DNA from: Parapristionchus giblindavisi
Taxonomy: Eukaryota > Nematoda > Chromadorea > Rhabditida > Diplogasteridae
Reading direction: 5' to 3'
DNA: 64,000 bases
NCBI GenBank assembly: GCA_943737045.1
Contig: CALSFV010000207.1
Span: 186,001-250,000, forward strand
Shown here: positions 55,612 through 64,000 of the stretch, piece by piece
How the letters are laid out: the number at the start of each line of letters is the position of its first letter
Numbering within the stretch: the stretch's first letter is position 1
Program-made: the position numbers and the translations under genes
Notes under the pieces: generated by a model
Told to the model about the DNA's origin: nothing
The model's input: only the letters and a program-made list of their open reading frames with translations
The model's database searches: none

Positions 55612-58347
55612 CTACAAGACACTCTCCTTGCCCTTCTTGAGGTCCATCGCGTGCTGCCACTGCGCGAGCAGACACTCGAAGTAGGTATTCGTCCGTGACA
55701 GTATGCGCATCTCCATCTCCATGTCCCTGAATTGTCCGCTTTCAGTTTAAATTTAAATTCAAATTTAAATTTAAATTTAAATTTAAATTCAAATTTTTAA
55801 AACATTTGTATCAGAGGGGCTGACAACGGTCAACGGGGATTCATTACAGGCACATTTTTTTATTGTATATTATTGTATTATATTATATTATTATATTATT
55901 GTATTATATTATTGTCATATTATTGTTTTCCATTACCTAGGGCGACAATTTATTCTATTATTGTTTAAAGGGAGCCTAACCTCTCTCAATGGTCTCTTCA
56001 ACGCTCTACGCTCTCTCGTTGTTAGAGAACAGAGAAATAGTGTGCGCAATGAAGAGACCATTGAGTGAGGTAACGCTCCCTTTATTCTGTGTGAAGAGTG
56101 TGGATAAATTTAAATATTTGTGTTTGATTTCAAGCCTTATGGTCTTCAACCAAAAGGTAAAATATCTCGACTATTACCCAGCTTTACATATTTATTTGTA
56201 TGATTTTATGTTCCTGAAAGCGTAGAAGACGCATAATTAAATGCACACCGAATCGCTAATCATAATCATACTCTCCGTTCGGGAGCTGCTCTCTCATAGA
56301 CACATAAAGTGAGAGAGCATTGTCAGAGCGGAGAGTTTTAGTAAGACCGAGGTGTGCCGTTAGTAAATAATTCAATAAAGCTCTTACATGATGTAAATCT
56401 TGGACGACTTCTTCTTCATGATTTTCATCAGTTGTCGTGGAAGAAGACGCAGGCGAATCTTCTCGTGCAAGAGCACCATGCCTATTCCGACCACGGACAC
56501 GGCACTGAAAATAAGATTATGTTGACACGGCAATCGATAAGTGAACAAACCATTTGCATAATATTTCTTCTTCTTAAAAGGCATACCCATACCCCATGCT
56601 AATTGCTAATACCCCATGCAAATACCTCATGCTAATTTTACCCTCCGCATTGGTAATACTCTCGCGTAGATAAAGAAAGCGAGAGAGCATTGTGAGAACG
56701 GAGAGATTCAAATTAGCTTGGAGTGTGGCTTTAAAGATCATTTTGAAATACACTCTAGCTTTTTTTCTTTTACGAGAGAGAGTGTTGACAGAGTGGAGAA
56801 CAAAAGTCAAAAGTGTGACTTAAATGAATGACAGGTTGCTTGAAAGATTATTCTAACATGTCTAAAATTTTAACAAGATTTCAAAACACGCAATATTGCT
56901 CTATTACTAGACGGTATGTGTGCCAAAGATAGTAATCTTTAAAAAATAAAGATCAAAGTTCAAAGTTCATACACAGCCATGACGAGATTCCCAATGGCTA
57001 CGAGTATTTCTAGCATCCATCGGTGTTCCTGGGTCTGCAGTATGATCGGAGGCAGAAAGATGATGGTTACACACACTGCGAGCAGACAGAAAAGAAACAT
57101 CAGAAAAGAACGGAGTTTCTGAAAAATATATTTTAATACTAGTGCCAAGACCTTCTACTACTTCATAAAATGACTGTGATTTATTTTTAGTAAGTATTGA
57201 GGACAATTGCTTTGTTTATGGTCTTTTCGGTTCTTATTATGAGGTCCTTGCATAGGAGCTTATCACGCCCAGACTAATCTGGCGTTTAGTAGCAACCATT
57301 CCATCCTCAACGGCTATGTGCTTGATAAATTTATTTGAATTGAATAAGACCCACCTGCGTGCTCCAGATATTCTCTGCCAACTGCGCTCGGAGAGACAGC
57401 GTGTAGTTTTCACGATTACTAAAAATTAAGAACTTAATCACAAACTACTGCCGTCTTAGAACTTTGAGACTGCTACTTTGAGATATGGCTGAGCAACTTA
57501 GTGACTTATAATGGAAACACCAAGCTATACGGAAGAGATTTTGAAATCGGAAAAACGCGCATGCACATACATATAACAGAGGGACGCCCAAAAGTATTTC
57601 CAAAAGTTGCTAGAATGGTCTACCAGATCCGGTAAATAGACAATTCTTCTGTTCATGACCACCCTGGTTAGTTATTTAATACTGGGTGACTTACGGATTG
57701 TGAATATCATGGAGACTCGCCAGCCTCATCTGGTTCACTCTGAGAATTCGTCGAATGGCGAGAGCGGCTAGCGAGTTTGGAATGAGACTTACGCCAGCCC
57801 AGAAGTACGAATTCGACATTGCTGCAAGACATTCATTTAAAGGGTCTCTTCGACGCGCAATGCTCTCTCGTTGTTAGAGAACAGAGAAATGGTCTGCGTA
57901 ATGAAGAGACCTTTGAGTGAGATATTATATTTAAGGCACGTCCAGAGCTGATTTTACTCTCCGCTCTGGCAACGCTCTATCGTTGACGAAGAGTGCGAGA
58001 GAGCATGGTCAGAGCGGATAGTTTCAAGTTAGCTCGGGTGAGATTTTAACTGGTTCAATTGGATTTTGATTTTAGTATAGTTTTATATGTCGCCGTAATC
58101 TCCTTGTTACGGGTTATTCAAAGGACACAAAGTACACTCTCTCGCTGTCTTTGTCTGCGAGAGATCATTGCGAGAGCGGAGAGGACAATATGAATAATGA
58201 TAAAGAGACGAAAAGAACGTACCAGTGCCTTGGACTGCTCTGAAGCCGTAGAATATCGAGAACGCCATGAGAAGAGTATTGATTGTGAGCGAAATGTAGA
58301 CCCGATGCTTCTTCTCGTAGTCGACGACGAGTCGAGTGGCCAAATAT
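55612..58347 (-). pseudogene. SRE-class chemoreceptor, 5'-truncated
   Basis: Six minus-strand exons in perfect phase: 58,347-58,223, 57,821-57,695, 57,418-57,355, 57,118-56,973, 56,504-56,388 and 55,738-55,612 (TAG). About 235 residues contain the second half of a nematode serpentine receptor: YLATRLVVDYEKK (SRE/SRA-type ER.ATR..DYEKK after TM3, with R completed by the previous exon), LTINTLLMAFSIFYG, NREYTLSL-type ..ENYTLSLRAQLAEN.., then membrane spans FLMFLFCLLAVCVTIIF and VAVSVVGIGMVLL and a Lys-rich cytosolic tail ending KGKESVL. The exons for TM1-TM3 should lie above 58,347, but that DNA is LINE and LTR sequence, so the gene is probably beheaded. Family: Pfam Sre is the best match by motif; SRA/SRAB are alternatives. 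Confidence 0.75.
55739..58222. repeat. MITEs and ATTTAAATTT tracts in receptor introns
   Basis: 55,745-55,800 repeats AAATTTAAATTT. 55,964-56,084 is a family 1 TTTAAAG MITE. 56,585-56,740 is a family 2 MITE with a second insertion at its edge. 57,838-57,935 is half of family 1, joined to a family 2 copy at 57,930-58,045. 58,130-58,185 is a further CTCTCTCGCT hairpin. Confidence 0.65.
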
Positions 58348-58936
58348 CTTAAAGGAAGGTATTTTCTCAATTGAGTATGACCAAACGATCGCATGTGGAA
58401 TTTCATAAACCTTACAGTATGTATGTAATATATGTTTGCGCTGATGCTTGGAATCTAACCTTTTTCTTTGTTACCTAAGTTATTGCATCGTATTTTGTCA
58501 TCACGACAGCAATTGTTCACTATGTCTAAGTAATCCATGTAACGATGCATATTGACCGTATAAAATACACTTGTTTATTTGGTACGAGAGTAGCCAACCA
58601 CTCCCACAAGAGACTTTCTTGTTTTGCATCGTTCAGAAACTATGCCGATCTCTTTTATATATAATATAGCGCGCGGCGAAGGTCAGCCGAGTTAGAGAGA
58701 GGCAGCGGAGAGACAATCGAGAGGCGGGGCGAGATGTATAAGGCTATCGCCTCTCGATTGTGACTTCCGTTCGTTAGCACCATTTGTCATTTTCTTATGC
58801 AAGTACATTTTATACGCACAATAACGCATATTTTTTTAAAGCTAATTGTAATGGGAGTATCGATAAAGGACCGCTGGAGGAAACGCTGGATGTGGGGGTA
58901 TCACTAAGATTTGTTCATTGAAACTGAAAACGCGCT
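58348..58936 (-). mobile_element. LINE 3' UTR plus inverted LTR-like copy
   Basis: 58,455-58,560 matches the 3' UTR of the LINE at 19,345-19,440 (tttctttg.tacctaagtt, gcatcgtatttt). 58,602-58,826 is an inverted copy of the solo LTR at 8,314, with TATA-like ttttatatataa near 58,652. Together they replace the expected 5' exons of the receptor. Confidence 0.6.
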
Positions 58937-60162
58937 ACTCTGGTATTTCATGTAGAGAGTGCCCACACATTGCATACTTGACTCTCTCATTTTATCATTG
59001 TCTCTTACTCCAATTACCATATAATAAAAACACTTTTCAACATGATTATCGTGGTCAGTCATGCCAACTCATCCCCGTCTTTAAGGTAAACTTCAAGTCA
59101 GTGAATTATTTTAAGTAGACTTTAAGTTTTGAAATACCAGAGCGGGTCCTCGAAAGCAGGAACATGCAAATATATGCGTCGGAAAGAAGACTCAGACCGA
59201 GATATACATATTTGCAAATGGTAGAATACACCCTATGAAGCTTCTGCCCTATCCCCATCTGCAGCTAACGCCTGACATGATGTATTGTGTTGAATTGAGT
59301 TATGAATGGGGTCATGGGAAGCCAACTTATTCTTCGGTCAACTCCAAACTGCGTGTAGTTCTTCTCGAACTCGAGAATTGTGCAATCGGAAGATGCGCAT
59401 AAGAAAGTCAACATCAATGTTCTGGGACTGTCGGAGGTAAGAAGAGCTTTTTCCCCATCACAGTATTCTGTTCATTTTGAAAGCCAGAACAACAGCTTAA
59501 CATAGAAGCTCTCTCAAAAATAATGCTCTATTGCTTGTCTTGCTTTCGAAGAAAATTGGCTTACACCAGAATACTGTGCCACGCACATCGGGGTCCACTA
59601 TTGATTGAAATGTTTGAAATGAAATCGCCTCTTCACTCACAAGGAATCAATTTTCTAGCGAGACATCATATTAATGGAATTGGTGAAACGTACATGAAAT
59701 TAATTATAACAGGGGACTTGAGAGGAGCAGAGCGAGCAAACTTGAAACGTTGTTTATAAGTTTTTTTTCGTTTTAAAGCCTCTAGCTAGTCAGGAGACCG
59801 AGATATTTTTTAGTGGAGAGTAAAATTAGCTTGAGGTGTGTCTTTACGGGTACACCTCGAGCTGATTTAAAACTCTCTCCTCTGGCAACATTCTCTCGCT
59901 TTCTATCTCTGCGAGAGCGCGTTGCCAGAGCGAAGAGTTTCAAATTCACAACCGTTAATCTTTTGAGCCCGTCTCTTGAAGCCCTTTCAAAGCGTTAACG
60001 AGATCGTTTTCCTAACAATACCACTAAAGTCATTTCCACTAACGTTATTTTATGGATTTTCTTCCAAGTTTGTTTAGTACCCCATCAGACAAACCGTTAT
60101 ATTTTATGGTTTAGTTATGGATTATGATTGCTTTACAGATCGTCGGACCATGCTTATCCCCA
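58937..60162. pseudogene. Transposon ends and LINE endonuclease relic
   Basis: 58,937-59,145 has CTCTGGTATTTC / GAAATACCAGAG ends without matching flanks. 59,300-59,450 resembles the minus strand at 15,990-16,130 and ends VNINVLGLSEVRR, like the N-terminal endonuclease of a LINE. 59,815-59,950 is a family 2 MITE pair. No intact gene is seen. Confidence 0.45.
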
Positions 60163-60170
60163 TATAAATA
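60163..60170 (+). promoter_or_regulatory. TATA box
   Basis: TATAAATA lies 34 bp before the ATG at 60,204, with a plausible initiator (ttcagcatc) about 25-30 bp downstream of it. Confidence 0.65.
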
Positions 60171-60203
60171 TGGCTAGGGTCTCGGTTCAGCATCATCTTG
60201 GAA

Positions 60204-60428
60204 ATGCTCAAGCTAATCATCTTCCTTCTTCTGGCTGACTCGGTCCTTTCTTGCGGATCGGGAGGAGGCAAGAAGGGAGGAGGAGGAGGAGGAGGAAGCT
60301 CTTCATCAAGCTCTTCCTCGTCGTCATCATCATCTTCTTCTTCATCATCAAGCAGAAGGTTTGAAACGGCACTAGGCCGGATGAGAACCGACTCGATGAG
60401 AACTACATATTTATATATGAATATGTAG
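60204..60428 (+). CDS. Small secreted Gly/Ser-rich protein
   Basis: The ATG at 60,204 opens a signal peptide (MLKLIIFLLLADSVLSC), then a Gly/Lys block (GSGGGKKGGGGGGG) and a run of about 19 serines coded by mixed TCT/TCA/TCG/AGC codons, so the protein sequence rather than the DNA is repetitive. The frame stays open to 60,428, but a gtttga donor-like site after the Ser run (60,359) and a hairpin insertion at 60,384-60,445 suggest that the 3' part is altered or spliced elsewhere. Such Gly-rich, Ser-run secreted proteins are common in nematodes and are often cuticle- or epidermis-associated; that role is inference. A TATA box precedes it. Confidence 0.6.
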   Translation: MLKLIIFLLLADSVLSCGSGGGKKGGGGGGGSSSSSSSSSSSSSSSSSSSRRFETALGRMRTDSMRTTYLYMNM

Positions 60429-60445
60429 TTCTCATCGAGTCGGTA
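60384..60445. mobile_element. Short hairpin insertion
   Basis: gaaccgactcgatgagaact and its complement flank a tatttatatatgaata loop. It lies in the last part of the Ser-rich frame, adding about 18 codons and a stop. Confidence 0.7.
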
Positions 60446-60874
60446 TATATCTTTTTCTATTCATTAGCGCTTTTTCCCAAATAGTTATTATTCAGTCGAT
60501 TCTCATCCGAACTATAGCCATCTTTCATATGCAATCCATAATTCAAATTACTCTGTAGAATAATGAACTTTTAAGAACGAATAGCAAACGAAAAAGTTTA
60601 TATGTCGGTTATTAAAAGGTAAAGGTAAAGGTACAATCCGATATTAAAGGCACACAAAGTCCTGCGGGTGAGTTACTGCTAGGCCAGTGATGATTCAAGG
60701 CTAATTCATTACGGAGGGCCTAATTTCTTCTTCAAACGCACTCCGTTATTGTTTCACTTCATTAATTATTTTCAGAAAGAGAGACGCTAGCAATGACGTC
60801 ATTTCTGTCTTAGTCTCTTCTAACAAGGAGACTCTCACAACTTAATTTAGCGATGAGATATGTGTTATAGTTCA
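60446..60874. other. Unassigned stretch
   Basis: Contains an aaaggtaaaggtaaaggta triplication at about 60,617-60,635. No gene is seen. Confidence 0.4.
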
Positions 60875-61410
60875 TTTGAAAGCCATTTTTCTGTAGATTA
60901 CGAATATGTTGTTTAAAAATGCAAAAGAGGTCTGTGCACCGACTTAAAGCCTGTCAAAGTTTGAGCAATTGCCACCTCGCAATGATGCGCGCACTGGTGG
61001 GTTAGTTCTACGCGTTATTTATGCGAGCTAGTATTGACACAGAGGTAAAGATGAGTTATTACGATATATCTAAAGAACTTGGGTTAGGCTAGACCCATGA
61101 AAGATGTTGAACAACAGTGGGAAACTACTACAAAAGAATGAAGAAGGTTCCCTACAGCCGGTTCAAGTGCATTCTCGTCGACGCTTACAACTCACTATTG
61201 GAACGAAAAACTGGGGAAACGGAAAACGAAGACCATTAGCTATCTCTACCACCACTAGCTCGCAGAAATAACACGGAGACCCAGCCCACCAGTGCGCGCA
61301 TCATTGCGAGGTGGCAATTTCTACTAAATTTGACATGCTTTAGTCCGTGCACAGACCTCTTTTGCATTTTTAAAGCATATATTCTTAATCTACAGAAAAA
61401 GGGCTTTCAA
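60875..61410. repeat. 536-bp foldback at the edge of the duplication
   Basis: Left tttgaaagccatttttctgt and right complement ending at 61,410. Arms of about 140 bp (60,875-61,020 and 61,265-61,410) carry aatgatgcgcgcactggtgg. The right end abuts the last retained unit of the 33-bp minisatellite, exactly where similarity to 51,035 onwards begins. Confidence 0.8.
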
Positions 61411-61625
61411 GATCAAACTATCATTACTCAAGTAGACTACTTTTCTGAATACTTTTCTGATTGCTTTTCCGATTTTCAGACTACCGTATCTCAATGGATG
61501 AAGTTATTCAAAGATTCGCTGCGCGGATCGAAGGATAAGGACGCCAAGATGTCGCAGATTAGCTCAACCATCTCTTCCTTGTTCCGCGAGATTCGAAAAG
61601 TAAGAGTTTTTGTCATATTAAAAAT

Positions 61626-61696
<71 letters not shown>

Positions 61697-61916
61697 GAAA
61701 TATTATTTTTATTAAATTTTCTGTTCAGTCTGAGGCTGTTGCGTCATCCCATCACCGTGTTCTATCCAGAATGGTTGCAGTGAACAGGATCATCACTGCC
61801 ATAAGTGAACAAGATCGAACTACAAAAAATCAGAGATCAAACTACAATTTCAGTTTGGCCACGTTGAAGCTTTCGATGAAGATCAGAAGATCGATGATCA
61901 CCATAGCAATTGCTAA
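61411..61916 (+). pseudogene. Duplicate of the coiled-coil gene's last three exons
   Basis: Copies of 51,116-51,536: exons 61,480-61,599, 61,729-61,800 and 61,854-61,916, nearly identical. It lacks all upstream exons, has AT instead of GT at the donor after 61,800 (ataagt versus gtaagt), and its final codons differ (..HHSNC rather than ..QLSKR). It is the proximal end of a direct duplication that continues to the end of the window. Confidence 0.75.
61628..61696 (+). repeat. AAT microsatellite, duplicate copy
   Basis: About 22 AAT units ending in AAG, the counterpart of 51,264-51,320. Confidence 0.9.
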
Positions 61917-62194
61917 ACCTACGCTTCTCCACATCCTTCTTGAATCAAGTTGATTCTAGATTCCTCGCTAAGACTCTCAACTAACATCATGTGATGTATC
62001 TATCCATCTGATCCTCTTCATCGTAACCATATATATATATATCTATTCATATTGTATATGATATTCATCGATTCTCCCATCATATTCGTCCATGTCATTC
62101 ATTCTCGTTGTTTGTTTGTATCCATCTCACAAGTTCCTTCACTACATACAGATTAGCTACCGTATTCATAGTAGAGGTGGTATCATCCTCCATT

Positions 62195-62204
62195 CATATA
62201 TATA

Positions 62205-62274
<70 letters not shown>

Positions 62275-62292
62275 TATATATATTCATATATA
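62195..62292 (+). repeat. TA microsatellite
   Basis: About 35-40 TA units with a few ttca interruptions. Copy 1 near 51,815-51,830 has only a short catccatatataac at this place, so the expansion is specific to this copy. Confidence 0.9.
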
Positions 62293-63139
62293 TCCATCCA
62301 CTTCCCTGAACATTGTTGTACTGAATTATTAGAATGTTGATTTGTCCATCCACATCGTACCGTAACCAACAATAATGTATACCCAAGTTAAGATACCCAT
62401 TAGTCAACTGGTCAGCTTAGTCTTAGTCAAGTAGTCATTAGTCATTAGTTAGATTAGTTAAGATACCCATTTGTTGCACTGCCTAACCATATAATCTGAC
62501 CAATATCTAACCCTTGCTAGCGTAAAGCATACTGTATATATGGAGATATCCTTTAGAATCGATGTCCCTTAGAGTTTATCTATGCTTTTATATATTTGAT
62601 GACTTCATTCATGTCTCATCAACTGTTTCAATCATATGTTGTTAGTGTACTCATAAGTTACGTTCATAAGTTCATAAGTTAAGTCATAAGTTAGATACGT
62701 GAACTCGTTGTTACTGTACTCTCAAGTCTTATACATCCATGAGAGGTCTTTGCACCCAGAAGCGACAAACCACAGTCCTTCCCTCGATCCCTGCGTATTT
62801 TATCCATATTTTATTTTTATGTACCATGTTTTCCAAGTTTTACCGTAGTTTATGACTAATTTTTCATATTTTCCATAGTATTTAGAGAGAGATCCTTCTG
62901 ATATGGGTGGTCGTCCCGAAGTAGCTTGTATCTGTGTCATTTTTAAATGTGGAGTTTGTTATGGAAAGAATATGCTAATTTAATCCATTAATATTATGTA
63001 ACAAGAATTTTTATCGTTTTATCACGCGTTCCCAGCTAACAAATATTTCTTGTAAAATGATAAATTGGTTGATTAATTTATTGATTGATTGATCTCCATT
63101 TATCACAAATTTGCATTACAAAGAAGCAAAAAATCGAAG

Positions 63140-64000
63140 CGGGGAGATGAGTCCAACCGAGGTAGAGTCAGTCACTGATTATGAGTTGTCAGTAAGTTTG
63201 AGTGAGTTTTTGAGTCAGTCAAACGAAGTCCATTAATCACCCAATTTTTTTATTTATTCATTTATAATATATTATATTATTATTGTATTATGCAATTCCA
63301 AACTGAAAATTATCAAGAGGCATGGAAACATGGCAACGAAAGATTTGGAAACAATGGTTCCCTTACTTCCAAACTAGTTAGTGAACTCGAATCTGTTCCA
63401 ATTTCCAACAAGAATCCCCGCTAGCCTTACGCAATACACTTGATAAGATCAAAGGTCTTGTCCGACTTCTCAAGGGACAAGATGAATCAGCTCACAATCC
63501 TATGCTCCACAGTTTTGTATTCCAAAAGTTCTTTAGACCAATTCAAAAAGCTATAATAGAAAGACAGGCCAGAGCAAAACATTTTACATTACATTATAAC
63601 AACTTTATTCAGCCGATTAGGATCAGCTGGGTGGCCATTAGGGTTCTCCAATGAGCGAATCGTATCTCGTGAGTTGCCCGCATCTGTCCAGCTTATCGAC
63701 TGCCCTGTCGTCTTCCTGTTTCGCCTTCATACGAACTTCACAGAGATCATCGGTTTCTGCTCTAATCTTCACAATGCTGTCATCGAACTTAACTGGCCTT
63801 CCATCGGCAATTATGACGTTCATCGTTGTCACGAAGATTTGGAGATCCATGGTCTGAAACATAATGGAGAAAAATAGACACTCAAAAATTTATTTGAGAT
63901 TATCGATTCCGACATCAGAATACTAGAGAAGATAGGAGAAATTATTCCAAATATCAAAATAGAAAGAGTTGATGAGATGTTCACCCATACTTCCATTAAT
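63140..64000 (+). pseudogene. BEL/Pao gag relic, copy 2 (runs off the window)
   Basis: Matches 52,455-53,330. The DUF1759-like block at 63,296-63,595 has two extra C residues at about 63,417 relative to copy 1, giving a frameshift and TAG. 63,600-63,880 is occupied by an antisense mini-gene. Gag sequence resumes at 63,890 and continues past the window edge, before the zinc-knuckle region. Confidence 0.7.
63638..63850 (-). CDS. 70-aa antisense mini-gene embedded in BEL gag
   Basis: Minus-strand ATG at 63,850-63,848, directly after a strong acceptor (tgtttcagacc), so a trans- or cis-splice site lies three bases upstream. The frame runs to TAA at 63,640-63,638, followed by AATAAA at about 63,612-63,607. 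The protein starts MDLQIFVTTMNVIIADG, has KFDDSIVKIRAETDDL and an acidic/basic mix, and ends YDSLIGEP. No family is recognised. Copy 1 keeps only the 3' end (53,033-53,118) fused to unrelated sequence. It could be the last exon of a longer gene carried in antisense. Confidence 0.5.
   Translation of the reverse strand: MDLQIFVTTMNVIIADGRPVKFDDSIVKIRAETDDLCEVRMKAKQEDDRAVDKLDRCGQLTRYDSLIGEP

Noticed and set aside
62092..62407. Tyr/Ile repeat frames on both strands
   Set aside because: Translation of the TA microsatellite.

Overview
The window looks like nematode nuclear DNA, most likely Caenorhabditis or a close relative. The evidence is short phase-consistent introns ending in TTTCAG-type acceptors, a divergent SRE-class chemoreceptor, and dense palindromic repeats of the TTTAAAG/TTAA type known from Caenorhabditis genomes. 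There is no rRNA gene, CRISPR array or bacterial-style operon, and no tRNA gene I would call functional. No species is claimed. Exons were joined by eye from splice sites, reading phase and comparison of paralogues inside the window, so start codons of the larger genes are mostly unresolved.

Layout. 1-10.9 kb: exons of one or two minus-strand Ser/Thr/Arg-rich genes, stretched apart by four long foldback elements, with a solo LTR. 12.6-13.2 kb: a complete four-exon minus-strand gene (99 aa). 13.2-25 kb: transposon-rich, with a fragment of the SPK-like/coiled-coil family (15.3-15.9 kb), an LTR element split by a 5'-truncated LINE, a 1.5-kb nested foldback and a decayed gag with a 3' LTR. 25-30 kb: paralogue 1 of the SPK-like/coiled-coil gene family. 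31-33 kb: an inverted duplication built from 3' exons of that family. 34.8-42.4 kb: two paralogous type I membrane-protein genes, both broken. The first is split by a 3,049-bp foldback whose loop carries two convergent spliced genes, and by a 704-bp hAT-like element. 45-51.5 kb: paralogue 2 of the SPK-like/coiled-coil family, apparently intact, with at least 594 codons. 51-54 kb and 61.4-64 kb: a direct duplication carrying the 3' exons of that gene plus a BEL/Pao gag relic. 55.6-58.3 kb: a 5'-truncated SRE-like chemoreceptor on the minus strand. 60.2 kb: a small secreted Gly/Ser-rich gene with a TATA box.

Themes. Paralogous pairs inside the window provide empty and filled sites, so several transposon insertions and their target duplications can be read to the base: 2-bp non-TA, 8-bp GTCGGTAC, 3-bp TTA and 4-bp GCAG. 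Several unrelated foldbacks carry tRNA-like Pol III A/B boxes. The SPK-like/coiled-coil family shows a likely mutually exclusive exon pair (a short isoform ending at 27,107 or 46,105, versus a long coiled-coil isoform). It also has splice acceptors that lie in miniature transposons and an inverted-repeat copy that could make double-stranded RNA against it.
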